Positions 1 through 9,477 of a stretch of 64,000 nt of DNA are shown one piece after another. Under the pieces are notes generated by a model. That model was not told the origin of the DNA and made no database searches. It saw only the letters and a program-made list of their open reading frames with translations. The DNA comes from Macrosoma leucophasiata (Eukaryota; Arthropoda; Insecta; Lepidoptera; Hedylidae). Made by a program: the position numbers and the translations under genes. Within the stretch, counting starts at the first letter, position 1. Each line of letters begins with the position of its first letter. Location: NCBI GenBank assembly GCA_036365455.1, contig JAWQUS010000016.1:16329001-16393000 (forward strand), given 5' to 3'.

Positions 1-420
1 GAATTTCTCAGCGGCTTGTATACTCCTGTTACATGACAGTGACCTTTTTTCTAAGAACTCAATTAACATCAACATCGTTTTAATCATCTACATAAGCAGC
101 TGCCTTTTATTATGCGTATACTGAAAACTTATTGAGATGTTATTCTAAACAAATTTGGATGTGAGTGGTGGTCAATAGTTGCTTTTTTATAAACACTTTC
201 ATAATCATTGCCTTAAACCCTTGCTAAATAAAAGATAAGTTTATTGCATCATGACTTAAATCTCTCAAGAATCTAGAGACTCTGACTGGACCTAAACACA
301 CACTTTTTTATTGCTATTTTCATATTGTATTTTCGAGGACAGCATCTAAATTGGTCTTTATTATACAATACGTAGCTAATCAAAACGTTCAGTAGTTAGA
401 TATGTATCTGTACTACCTAT
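1..420. other. No gene or recognised element
   Basis: AT-rich single-copy-looking DNA with stop codons in all frames. I see no repeat family, RNA gene or exon here. Confidence 0.5.
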
Positions 421-423
421 TTA

Positions 424-615
424 TTTTTCGCAATAACACAGTGGTGGGAAAAAAAACTAAAAAAAAACAGCCGCTTTACTGCTAAGCTACCAAAATCCCA
501 CTGTGGGACTTCGGTAGCTTAGTGGTAAAGCGGCTGAACTGGTTATCCTGAGGTCGCAGGTTCGATTCCTGCCCGAAGTCAAATTTTTCTTTCCGTTTTT
601 TCTTTCATTTCTGGA
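424..615 (+). mobile_element. tRNA-like element T1 with inverted head
   Basis: Positions 507-580 fold like a tRNA: acceptor GACTTCG pairs with CGAAGTC, there is an A-box-like TAGCTTAGTGG and a perfect B box GGTTCGATTCC. It is followed by the family's pyrimidine-rich tail (CAAATTTTTCTTTCC). An inverted partial copy lies directly upstream: 468-491 is complementary to 513-536 at 22 of 24 positions, and the left end carries the inverted family terminus TTTTTCGCAATAACACA. The anticodon arm is imperfect and the same unit recurs elsewhere with its tail, so I read it as a tRNA-derived repeat and not a working tRNA gene. Confidence 0.65.
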
Positions 616-799
616 TAGGTATCTCACACACAGTGAGCAGGATATATTTTTTATATCCCGCTTGTGACCTCAATGAGATTTCAAATACAAAAGCAATCTC
701 GTTGATCTGAGTAGAATTCAGGTTAATTCGCATCTTTGTGACCAAATCATTACAGATTTTTAAAGACAGATACTTGCTATACTCACAAATATAATTAAG

Positions 800-822
800 T
801 ATATATTATATATATATATATA
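800..822. repeat. (TA)n microsatellite
   Basis: An alternating TA run directly precedes a SINE-A fragment. It may be the insertion site or an expanded tail of another element. Confidence 0.8.
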
Positions 823-957
823 GGCATAACACCTTAGGACTCAGAAGTGGTAACGCATCTGCATTTTGACCTCTAGTCTTTGTGTGGGTGTCTATAGGCT
901 GCAGTCATCATTTAACATCAATGTGAACTGTATACTTGTTTGCCACTTTCATTTCAA
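823..957 (+). mobile_element. SINE-A, 3' half
   Basis: This is the downstream half of the commonest repeat of the window (CTTAGG.CTCAGAAGTGG, GTAACGCATCTGCATTTTGA, GGCTGCAGTCATC). It sits tail to tail with an inverted copy starting at 960, so the two form an inverted repeat in which 825-870 pairs with 962-1010. Confidence 0.7.
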
Positions 958-959
958 GT

Positions 960-1155
960 TCAAAATGCAGACGCGTTACCACTCCTGAGGCCTAAGGTGT
1001 TATGCCTCCGTGCCGGAAATTACAGGGCCGTACATTACCATCTGACCGGACCACGATAGTGCTGAACATCACCATTTAGCGGCAAGTATATAAGGTAATG
1101 CGGTGGTGCCTACGCCCTCGAGCTCTGTCACCGGAGCGATGCCAGCAGTAAAAAT
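960..1155 (-). mobile_element. SINE-A, inverted copy
   Basis: Reverse-complement SINE-A of subfamily I (marker GCCGGAAATTACAGGG and TAGCGGCAAGTATAT). It reaches the family's 5' end near 1150 (CCGGAGC...GCCAGCAGTAAAA) but lacks the A-rich 3' tail. Confidence 0.7.
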
Positions 1156-1502
1156 ATTTTTTCACCTTTATTTGTGGTTTTTTTTATCTGAACAAATAAG
1201 TACCTATTTACCCATTTATTAATTTATTAAATTTTAAATAAAATTTCTTCTGTCATAACCTACCTACTTACTTCCATTCAGTATTCATAATCATATCACA
1301 ACCGGTGTAATATCTAGAAAGTGACCCGAAATGTATTATTCAGCGGAGATTTCAAGATTCTCTACACGCAAACATTCCATTATTTGTATGAACGCGTCTG
1401 CGTCTCCATTCGGTCTCCATTCGGTCTCTATAAACTACACTGACGGTATTTTAAATTGATTATTAATAAATAACCGTAATAAACACATTCACTCAAGAAA
1501 AA

Positions 1503-1790
1503 GGTTTTTGACCAATGTGTGTTGCCAGAATGGCGAGACTCAAGTGGCAGTGGGCAAGGCACATAGCTCGAAGAACTGACGGCCGTTGGGGCACAGCAGT
1601 TCTTGAGTGGCGACCGCGTACCGGGAAGCGAAGCGTAGGCAGGCCTCCCACGAGGTGGACCGACGACCTGGTGAAGGTCGCGGGCAATCGCTGGATGAGG
1701 GCGGCCCAGGACCGTTCGTTGTGGCACTCTTTGGGGAAGGACTTTGTTCAGCAGTGGACGTCTATTAGCTGAAATTATGATGATGATAAA
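1503..1790 (+). mobile_element. RTE-like LINE, 3' end fragment
   Basis: The frame from about 1515 to 1770 reads MARLKWQWARHIARRTDGRW followed by VLEWRPRTGKRSVGRPPTRW and QDRSLWHSLGKDFVQQWTS. This is the block after the reverse transcriptase domain in RTE-like non-LTR retrotransposons of insects. It ends at a stop followed by a (GATGAT)-type 3' tail, as LINE 3' ends do. Everything upstream (endonuclease and RT) is missing, which fits 5' truncation at insertion. A decayed copy without function; the same block is found inverted at 62645-62935. Confidence 0.75.
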
Positions 1791-1943
1791 CACATTAGTG
1801 TAGTAAATTGTGGTAAAAAATCATAAATACACATTTCGCGTCTCACTTTAGTCTTAGCGAAAGACTGACTATTAGGTATATCTGATTGATTAGAGTCTCC
1901 AATAAATCTGTTCATAGTAAGTAATAGTAAGTAAGCGTTGCCA

Positions 1944-2095
1944 ATCCGGACACCTTAGTTATTATGTTTCTGTGATATGATAGTTATTACGGGGCCATAC
2001 ATTGCAATCTAACCGGAACACGATAGTGCTGAACACTAATATTTGGCGGCAGATAAATCAGTTAATGTGGAGGTGTCTTCTACCCTCAGTAGCAT
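1944..2095 (-). mobile_element. SINE-A subfamily II fragment
   Basis: Reverse-complement SINE-A with the subfamily II markers GATAGTTATTACGGGGCC and TTTGGCGGCAGATA in place of the subfamily I sequence. Both ends are truncated or diverged. Confidence 0.6.
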
Positions 2096-2144
2096 ACGAC
2101 TTCGGGAAATATGGGTGTGAAGTTACTTGAATGTTTAATTTCAT

Positions 2145-2545
2145 CTCTTTTTTTATGTAATGGCAAACAAGCACGCAGTTGACGTTGATGTTAAGTGATG
2201 ACTGCAGCCTATATACCCACACAAAGACCAAGGTCAAAATGCAGATGCGTTATCACTCCTGAGGCCTACGGTGTTAAATCTTTTATTTTTTAAAATTTTA
2301 TTTATCCATTTATTACAGGCAACAAAATTGATTAAAATTAAACAACAGGCCCATAGAAATATGTACCTTATAAACTTACATCTACATGAAACCTTCTTAT
2401 GCCTCTGTGCCGGCAATTACAAGGTACATTACCACCTGACCAGAACACGATAGTGCTGAACACTACCATTTAGCGGCAAGTATATTAGGTAATGCGGTGG
2501 TGCCTACGCCCACTAGGTCCGTCACTGGAGCTCTACCACCAGTAA
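2145..2545 (-). mobile_element. SINE-A split by an insertion
   Basis: A near full-length reverse-complement SINE-A runs 2145-2275 and resumes at 2399-2545 exactly where it stopped. The 123 bp between, 2276-2398, are unlike the family and AT-rich. This is an insertion into the SINE; I saw no clear terminal repeats in the inserted piece. Confidence 0.65.
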
Positions 2546-2559
2546 ATCTTATCAGCAAA

Positions 2560-3325
2560 ACCCTTAATTTATGAAAACCATATCTAATGCTTTGACAAAG
2601 TCTTCACACACATACAGATAGGTCAAACTCAACTCTTCAAAGGGTATGAACCTCGCTCTTTGAAAGGGCGTAACCCCAATTTTGTATTCACCTTAAAATT
2701 TCACAAGAAATTTAAGCAAGGGTTAGATTACGAGAAAGTTTTGTAGTGAAATTTTAGCAGCGTCATTTCAAATTAAAATTATGGTTAGGCTACAAAAGTG
2801 ATATAAAAATGTACTTTAATATCCTAATTCTAATTCATATTTTCTTTAAGCCCCTTGACACTTTGTGCCTTCTTTCGCTTACGGCTTAACAACTTTATCG
2901 CTTAACGCCACAAGTTAACATTTCATTTAACATAAAACAAATAAAAAAGACATGAAGAGACAAAGGGGATGGACAGAGTGTAACAATAAAAGATCGTGAT
3001 ATGAGTAGAGGCTCATTTAGACCAAACAAATAAAAAGATAATTTTTGCATATAAAAGATTTAATTCGTTAATTTCACACGGTTTACAAATTAATTGTTAT
3101 AATGCCAGGAAGCACGATGGGCGGAACGCGTGTGAACTTTGATGCTATTCGACGCGAACTCCACATAGCGACAGCGATGCGATTGAGAAGTAAATTGCTG
3201 ACAAAGATTATTTTATTGTATGGTTGCACCCGTACACTAATCTTTTAGTGTAAGCACAGATTTATTATCATTTACACCAATAACAAAAAGTATTTACTTG
3301 TGGTGTATAAAAAAAAATATTTTTT
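2560..3325. other. No gene or recognised element
   Basis: Unique-looking AT-rich DNA. I found no convincing exon, tRNA or element. Confidence 0.5.
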
Positions 3326-3327
3326 TC

Positions 3328-3644
3328 TGCCTCAGTAGCATAGTTGTAGCAGGCCACTACTACTACGCTGGAGGTCCTGGGTTCGATTCCCGGGTCGGGG
3401 GCTATCAGAGATAACGGTTTAAAATCCTTTATCTCTGCTTCTATTGGGATTTTTCCATTTTCTGGAAGTTTCCCAGTACCCTGGAGTTTGGTAATGTGCC
3501 CGGAGATGGCAACAGGTTCGCCACCTGTTACATGGGCCAAAACGTAACCGGCGAGTCGTGGGTGTTTGCATGTATGCTTGAATAGGTACATGCATTTACC
3601 TCTGCCTACCCCTTCGGGAATTGCAGGCGTGAAGTTACGTACGT
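3328..3644 (+). mobile_element. SINE-B (tRNA-like head)
   Basis: Starts TGCCTCAGTAGCATAGTTG and carries a perfect B box GGTTCGATTCC near 3382, so an RNA polymerase III internal promoter is likely ancestral. The body runs through GGAAGTTTCCCAGTACC and GTAACCGGCGAGTCGTGGG and ends GGCGTGAAGTTACGT. The minus-strand open frame over it is accidental. A diverged second 3' piece follows at 3737-3822. Confidence 0.75.
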
Positions 3645-3736
3645 TTTTTTTTATCCTGAACATAGGTATGCTCATAATTTGATCGAAATCCTTAGTGGTG
3701 AGTAGCACACATGTAGGTTTTGAGATATCAACAGCC

Positions 3737-3822
3737 TCACGGGTGTTTACGTGTATACTTGAATACATGCAGTTACAGTACCTCAGTCAACACCTCTGAA
3801 TAGTACAAGCGTGAAATTGTGT
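3737..3822 (+). mobile_element. SINE-B, diverged 3' piece
   Basis: Matches the SINE-B 3' region (GGGTGTTTACGTGTATACTT, then ..AAGCGTGAAATT) with many substitutions. It is an older copy just downstream of the better preserved one. Confidence 0.45.
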
Positions 3823-4111
3823 TAAGTATAATGTAAAATCAAAACTCAGTAAATTGTGAGATCCGCATGAAATAACAGACAGATTGAAATTTCCTTCTAA
3901 TTAAGGCAATTAGGAATCGCCATGCTATAATAGTTTCTGACTTGGAATTATCGTAGTGGCCAGAGATTCTATGGAATGTTCCAAAAAATATTTTTTCGCT
4001 TAGTGTTCACAACACAAGAGCAAGCGATTTCAATTCTGAATTCGTCTTGTTTGTCGAGCATTTGTTCCGTTTGTCTAAATTCATCAAAAATGTTTGAACG
4101 AATTCGGATAC

Positions 4112-4280
4112 TTTTTTTTATGTAATGAAAGTGGCAAACTAGCTTGCAGTTCACATTGATGTTAAGTGATGACTGTAGCCTATAGATACCCACACAAAGA
4201 CCAAGGTCAAAATGCAGATGCGTTACCACTCCTGAGGCCTAAGATGTTATGTCTCTTTGCCGGAAATTACAGGTCCGTAC
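4112..4280 (-). mobile_element. SINE-A fragment
   Basis: Reverse-complement 3' half of SINE-A beginning with the A-rich tail (seen as TTTTTTTATGTAATG) and broken off after GCCGGAAATTACAGG. Weak SINE-B-like pieces lie nearby at 4325-4380 and 4935-4975. Confidence 0.65.
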
Positions 4281-4663
4281 GAAATGTTTGTTGCCTTGTT
4301 GATTTTTATTTGCAAGTTTTCTAGGTGATTGATAATGTGTCCGGGATGCCCAGAGATGTCATGTCAATGGGCTCTCCACTTTTACATAGAAATAAACATA
4401 TTATAAGAATAGAACATATTAGAAGATTATATAAATATGAAAGAAACATATAAATAAAAGTCCGCAATACTAATTTCTTTTTCTATAAAAACACAAATGC
4501 CTTTCAATATTTAAGGGATTAAAAATACAAGGGTAAACTTAGCAGAAATCTTTTTGTTTAATCGCACAATCGCACCAAATCCCGACCAATTCGGAATTCA
4601 GCCCGCAACGCTCATTCCAAGTCGGAGACCATAAAATGCCGATTTCTAATTGAATACGTAATT

Positions 4664-4765
4664 TGATATGTTCTTAGGTTTTCGCGAGCTACACTCATTG
4701 AAATAAAACTAGTCATTTTAGTTTAATATACGCGAGATAAATCCGTAAAAATAGTTTTATTTCAA
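4664..4765 (+). mobile_element. Miniature Penelope-like element (ends only)
   Basis: This 102-bp insertion has exactly the two ends of the Penelope-like element at 20897-22375 joined together: GATATGTTCTTAGGTTTTCG at the left and CGCGAGATAAATCCG...GTTTTATTTCAA at the right. It is flanked by a perfect 13-bp direct repeat TGAATACGTAATT (4651-4663 and 4766-4778). Its inner parts TTGAAATAAAACT and AGTTTTATTTCAA are inverted repeats. It has no coding capacity, so it is a deletion derivative moved in trans or a remnant of internal deletion. Confidence 0.75.
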
Positions 4766-5158
4766 TGAATACGTAATTGTTCGGATAAACTAGTGGCCTT
4801 GCAATTTAATTTTTGGGTCCACTGCCTTAATTAGAAGGCAATTTAGAATTTGATCTATCTGGTATTTAATACGATACTCTTCATTGTGCATTATTGATAA
4901 AGTTAACGTAATTCCACGCCAATGCGTAGTAAGTGTAGGCAGAGGTAAATGTATGCAGGCATATATGCAATTATCAATGATTTGCCAGTTAAATAGATGT
5001 GTCTTTTATCATAACTTTTGAGCTTCTAATTTAATTTCTGTCACAAATTTTACTGGTGTGCTGAAGATTCAAATTCAAGTCATTCAGACTCAATGCGGAT
5101 TGGTGTACAATGCTGAATAAAGCAGTTAAATGGGCCTTTTGCGGATAATGTGAAACGT

Positions 5159-5425
5159 GTACGGCCCCGTAATTTCCGGCACAGAGACATAACACCTTAG
5201 GCCCCAGGAGTGGTAACGCATCTGCATTTTGACCTTGATCTTTTTGTGGGTGTCTATAGGCTGCAGTCATCTCTTAACATCAATGTGAACTGCATGCCTG
5301 TTTGCCACTTCCATTACATAAAAAATGATAATAATAATTGTTACAAAAATGACACCGGACATGTACGGCCCCGTAATTACCGGCACAGAGACAACTTAGG
5401 CCTGGAGATTGCCGACGTATCTACA
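5159..5425 (+). mobile_element. SINE-A copy plus second partial
   Basis: 3' part of SINE-A from ACGGCCCCGTAATTTCC to the A-rich tail at about 5325. A second, more diverged piece restarts at 5363 (TACGGCCCCGTAATTACC). Confidence 0.65.
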
Positions 5426-5469
5426 TTAGAATCTCTGTTTCTATTTAGATGTTTTTAATTGTACTATTA

Positions 5470-5608
5470 ATTTTTCGCAATAACACATGCGAGTGATTTT
5501 TAGGAATTAAAGAAAAAACGAAAAGAAAAATTTGACTTCGGGCAGGAATCGAACCTGTGACCTCAGGTCATAACCAGTCCAGCCGCTTTACCACTAAGTT
5601 GCCGGTAT
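5470..5608 (-). mobile_element. T1 tRNA-like element
   Basis: Reverse-complement T1. Acceptor side GACTTCG and B-box complement GGAATCGAACC lie at 5534-5558, followed by the A-box region to 5605. Its 3' terminus TTTTTCGCAATAACACA (inverted) starts near 5471. The acceptor stem's other strand is decayed (CCGGTATGA), so it is not a working tRNA gene. Confidence 0.65.
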
Positions 5609-5641
5609 GAGATGTTTTTAGTTTACAGTATTAATACTAAC

Positions 5642-5935
5642 CATAGAGCAACACCGGAGGAGAGTAGCCATATGCAGGTTTTCCCCTCTGTCAAAGTAGA
5701 AGCCCAAATGGGCCTTTACCTGTCGCCTAGATGTTTAAATGTATGCGTGAAATTGTTTCTGTATTGTGTTAAAGTCAAGGTGTGAGTTTCGTAGTAAGAG
5801 ACGATTTTTGTAGTGTGCGTGTGTATCGCACGCATTTCGCCCCGCAAAAAATGACAGACTGTTTTGCATCGGTAATAAACGTTATGGCTACTCCCCTCCA
5901 GTCCGCCGCGGTCCCGTGGCCCGTGTTGCTCTATG
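5642..5935. mobile_element. hAT-type MITE, copy 1
   Basis: Begins CATAGAGCAAC and ends GTTGCTCTATG. It is flanked by the identical 8-bp duplication ATACTAAC (5634-5641 and 5936-5943). An 8-bp duplication with short CA..TG inverted ends is the signature of hAT superfamily insertion. The left inverted repeat has lost the GGCCACCGGCCGCGG part present at the right. It encodes nothing. Confidence 0.8.
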
Positions 5936-5943
5936 ATACTAAC

Positions 5944-6479
5944 CATCAATATGAACTTGTTTGTCACTTCATGACGGAAAATAGTGAGGAGATGTTAGTG
6001 ATATATGCAAAGAACATCCACAACTAATTTTACGGTAATATTAACAACCTTTTTAATGATACCACAGAATTAATTTCGTAATTGATGAGAGTAAAAAAGA
6101 AAATTCGCCCCTATGTATGTCTAATAAAGCTTATATTAATGAACGAATACGAAAAATCGGCGCATTTGTCCAGCTTAAAATAAAGAGAAACCAAGGCTTT
6201 AAAACCAACGCTGATTTTTCTTTCCTCAGATGAAGAGATGTTTTTTTCCTCAAAACTCCTGAGAACAAATGAAGGCAATCGCCCTCATTTTATAATCTTA
6301 GAGGAAGCGGTTTAATGTTACAATAAATGATGTCTTGCGGGAAATTTGTAGCATTGTCTGGAACATTACATTGTAATTGTAACTGTTGTCCACTTAAGTT
6401 TAAAGTCATTTAAAAAAAATGTACTTAACTTTGTTCAGGGTTGTTTTACATAGACTTTGTCTTTATACAATTTTAATAT
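5944..6479. other. No gene or recognised element
   Basis: Unique-looking AT-rich DNA between a hAT-type MITE and a Helitron. No exon or RNA gene was seen. Confidence 0.5.
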
Positions 6480-6989
6480 GTAGCCAGTTGACCCGGCAAA
6501 CTTTGTACTGCCTCAGAATGAAATAATGTGTCAAAGGTTTGATATATACGGACTATTTGTATGGGAAAATGAAATTGTGTTTATTACTATTCTCCTCTCT
6601 GCCTATCCCGTTAGGGACCTGGCGTGAAGATACATACATACATACTATTCTCCTTCAAAACTTAGTATTGCCTCAGAATTAAATAATGTGTCAAAGGTTT
6701 GATATATACGGAGTATTTGTATGGGAAAATGAAATTATGTTTATTACTATTCTCCTTCAAAACTTAGTATTGCCTCAAAATTAAATAATGTGTCAAAGGT
6801 TTGATACATATATACGGAATATTTGTATGGAAAAATGAAATTGTAGTTTTTACTATTTTCCGTCTATTTCTTTGTATTTTCTTACCTTTTTAAACTTTCC
6901 TTAGACTTCCAAAAATCATTCAAAACCAAAATTAGCCAAATGGGTCCAGCCGTTCTCGAGTTTTAGCCAGACTAACGAACAGCAATTGA
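6480..6989 (-). mobile_element. Non-autonomous Helitron with internal repeats
   Basis: Family member of the elements at 7006, 31779 and 44870, in reverse orientation. The 5' end (complement of CAATTGA) is at 6989 and the degenerate 3' hairpin (GACCCGGCAAACTTTG) at 6481. A block of about 90-100 bp (TGCCTCAGAATT...GAAATTG) is present three times, at about 6510-6594, 6664-6765 and 6770-6860. A short piece of the SINE-D tail (GGCGTGAAGATACATACATA) lies between the first two. Confidence 0.65.
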
Positions 6990-7005
6990 TTTTTATACAT
7001 ATAGA

Positions 7006-7244
7006 CTAGCTGATCCGACAAATTTCGTATTGACTCAGAATTAAATAATGTGTCAAAGGTTGTATATATACGGACTATTTGTATGGGAAAATGAAATTGT
7101 GGTTTTTACTATTTCCCTTCAATGTCTTCATATTTTATTACCATTTAAACCTCCCCTGGACTTCCAAAAAGCATTCAAATCCAAAATTAGCCAAATCAGT
7201 CCAGGCGTTCTGGAGTTTTAGCGAGACTAACGAACAGCAATTGA
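7006..7244 (-). mobile_element. Non-autonomous Helitron
   Basis: 239 bp. On the minus strand it starts TCAATTG after an A and ends CTAG before a T, as Helitrons do on inserting between A and T. A short hairpin lies about 12 nt inside the 3' end. No reading frame. Confidence 0.75.
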
Positions 7245-7258
7245 TTTTTATATAAGTA

Positions 7259-7463
7259 CTAGCGGCTTGTACCGGCTTCGCGCGTTGCAATGTTACCTAC
7301 CCTCTCCTATTCATCTTAGCGTGATGTTATATAGCCTAAAGCCTTCCTCGATAAATGGGCTATCTAACACTGAAATAATTTTTCAAATCGGACTCTGTTC
7401 CTGAGATTAGCGCGTTCAAACAAACAAACAAACAAACTCTTCAGCTTTATAATATAAATTGAT
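7259..7463 (-). mobile_element. Helitron-like element, second family
   Basis: The 3' end on the minus strand is CTAGT at 7259-7262, preceded by the GC-rich hairpin region CGCGCGAAGCCGG. The other end carries the (CAAA)n and CTTCAGCTTTATAATAT sequence usual at the 5' end of this Helitron group. The exact 5' base is uncertain. Confidence 0.6.
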
Positions 7464-7494
7464 AGAAGATAGATAAAAATAACCTCATAGCTCA

Positions 7495-7600
7495 CCGTCC
7501 CATTGGAATAGTTTGACCGCTATTGTTCGGTTCACTGACTAACTGCACTACACTAGCGGAAGAATTCTCTCCCATCAGAGCAGAATTCTTCCACTACCAT
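7495..7600 (+). repeat. Dispersed repeat shared with 53578-53665
   Basis: GGAATAGTTTGACCGCTATT and CACTAGCGGAAGA blocks recur, diverged, at 53578-53665. The element they come from is not recognised. Confidence 0.5.
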
Positions 7601-8244
7601 TGAATCAGAACATTATCAGACTTACTAAGTAACGCGGAACTTCAATGTATAAAAAGTTAAAATAAGCTCTTAGATTGGCAACAATTGAAAGAAAAATATC
7701 AACAGTAAAGAAGCGAAATAAAATTAAATAAGTAAGCAAACATGAATACGTGTTCATGTTCAAACGTAGAGTTTTGCGTTTCTTTTATATTTGCCGGCAC
7801 ATTTGGAGGCGTGTGCAGAAAGATTTACTATATGCTTCCATTGTTTTCGAGTCCCACCCACCCCAAGTTGCTCCGACTGAAAATAGAACAAAGTTGTTTG
7901 AAGTTCCCTTTTTTACTCGCTTGTATTGGACCGTAGCCGAATCTGCGGTTTCCCGAGCTTAATGCCGCTAATCTTGAATTGCTTTGTCTGTTGGGAAACA
8001 CTTGGTTCCTCTATCGACGTTTAAGTGAGATTGGTATCTTTAATTTGTTGTGAATCGAATTTTATTTACAAGCAATAGAAAATCTACTAGTGAACCGGTT
8101 AATTGAGATATAGGGCTTGTGTAAAATCCTACAGTGCTAATCTTTAGTGAAAGCTATTGAGTATTATGTATGTTTTAATGCTTGATTAACGTGATTGATA
8201 TTAGCGTTTTACATTCTTTGGGTATCGTAGTTTTTCCGCTTTTA
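7601..8244. other. No gene or recognised element
   Basis: Unique-looking DNA with two overlapping short open frames (60-70 codons) lacking any recognisable motif. I regard them as chance. Confidence 0.5.
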
Positions 8245-8245
8245 T

Positions 8246-8612
8246 AATAATAAATAATAATGGCAACCCATTATACGTCCCACTGCTGGGCACGAGTCTC
8301 TCCCCTTTTTGGCGGGAGGCCTGGAGCTTACTCCACCACGCTACTCCAATGCGGATTGGTGGAGGTGGGTGGGTTAGTGGCCAACCCACTGTCGGATGTT
8401 TTCAAACCGCCCATAAGGCCTCCGACAAGGTTTAACGACTGCTATCCATCGATAGCAACCGGGACCGACGGCTTAACGTGCCCTCCGAAGCACGGAAACG
8501 CGCATTTAATTTGCCACTAGCGGTCTCCCATCACACTACCCGACCGCGCCCGTAGTGCTTAACCGAGCAGATCGCTTACGATTTACACCAGCCGCTGGGC
8601 CATGCGCGCTTC
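8246..8612 (-). mobile_element. SINE with 5S rRNA-like block, copy 1
   Basis: Read on the minus strand it opens GCGCGCATGGCCCAGCGGCT (good A-box match TGGCCCAGCGG). Within the next 90 bases it shows CTCGGTTAAGCACTACGGGC, GCGGTC and GATGGGAGACCGC. This order and spacing resemble the 3' half of 5S rRNA (GAAGTTAAGC, GTCGGGCGCGG, GATGGGTGACCGC), which contains the 5S internal promoter C box. The body continues through GCCTTATGGGCGGTTTGAAA to GCCCAGCAGTGGGACGT and ends in an (ATT)n-type tail near 8246. Plus-strand open frames here are coincidental. Confidence 0.7.
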
Positions 8613-8851
8613 TCATTTCCGCTTTTGTATCTTCGGAAATATTTTGTAAATAAATCCTACTATTTTCGGATGCTTTTTATTGAAGATTGAAACAACGAAA
8701 CAGAGGAAATCATTTATTAAAGGTTCCCGATTTTTCCGATATGACTGTCACATTGTTATCGCCAACTTTCTGATTCTAATCGATATTAACTCATTCCTTA
8801 TCTTACGCGAGCCCGCCGACGGACTCAAACATAAGGTCATTTACGTAAAAC

Positions 8852-8899
8852 TGAATAACTTGATAGATGTGGAATAATCCACATCTATCAAGTTATTCA
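8852..8899. repeat. Perfect inverted repeat
   Basis: Two exactly complementary 21-bp arms (8852-8872 and 8879-8899) separated by 6 bases, next to an otherwise unremarkable region. No target duplication or related copy was seen. Confidence 0.85.
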
Positions 8900-9477
8900 C
8901 GTCATTAAACTGATTTTCTTATTTGATTGAGCATAACAAAGAAGGTGTTGAAACTATGAACTACCTACATTTTGAAAATATGAATGTGTAAGATTTAGTG
9001 GGAATTTAAATCACATTAATATGATAAAGATTTCGCAAACCTTGAAACAAATAAGTTATGTCACAGTGTGTTCAATGGTTTCAACGAATATTTGGTATTT
9101 ATATCATATACGTCTACGTTTTGAAATATGCCCTCATATTTATTCACACGAATCTCAAAGCAATGAAACCTTAGAAGCTTTTAACACAACCTTATATAAT
9201 AATATATACGTTACGGGTTTATGTATTAAAACGGTATCATAACTTGTTGCGAAGAGGGTAATTAGGTTTAGGAACGCAAAGTGTTCCTAAATGCTGTTTA
9301 CATATTCGAGTGACGTGTTTATTTTTGGCTCCTTGTAAATTAGGTCTATACGAAATATGTTTTTTAACCGACTTCGAAAAAAGAAGGAGGTTCTCAATTC
9401 GTCCGAATATTTTTTTTTTTACTCGCTTTTTTACTTCGCCAATATTTATGAGACTCAACAAAACGACTCTGTTAACA

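Noticed and set aside
507..580. Functional tRNA gene
   Set aside because: The cloverleaf is good but the anticodon arm is imperfect and the same sequence recurs with a common tail, so a tRNA-derived repeat is more likely.
3268..3768. 166-codon minus-strand open frame
   Set aside because: It lies over a SINE-B copy, and the same accidental frame appears over other SINE-B copies (52263-52513).
7742..7962. Two overlapping plus-strand open frames
   Set aside because: They overlap in different frames with no motif or conservation evidence.
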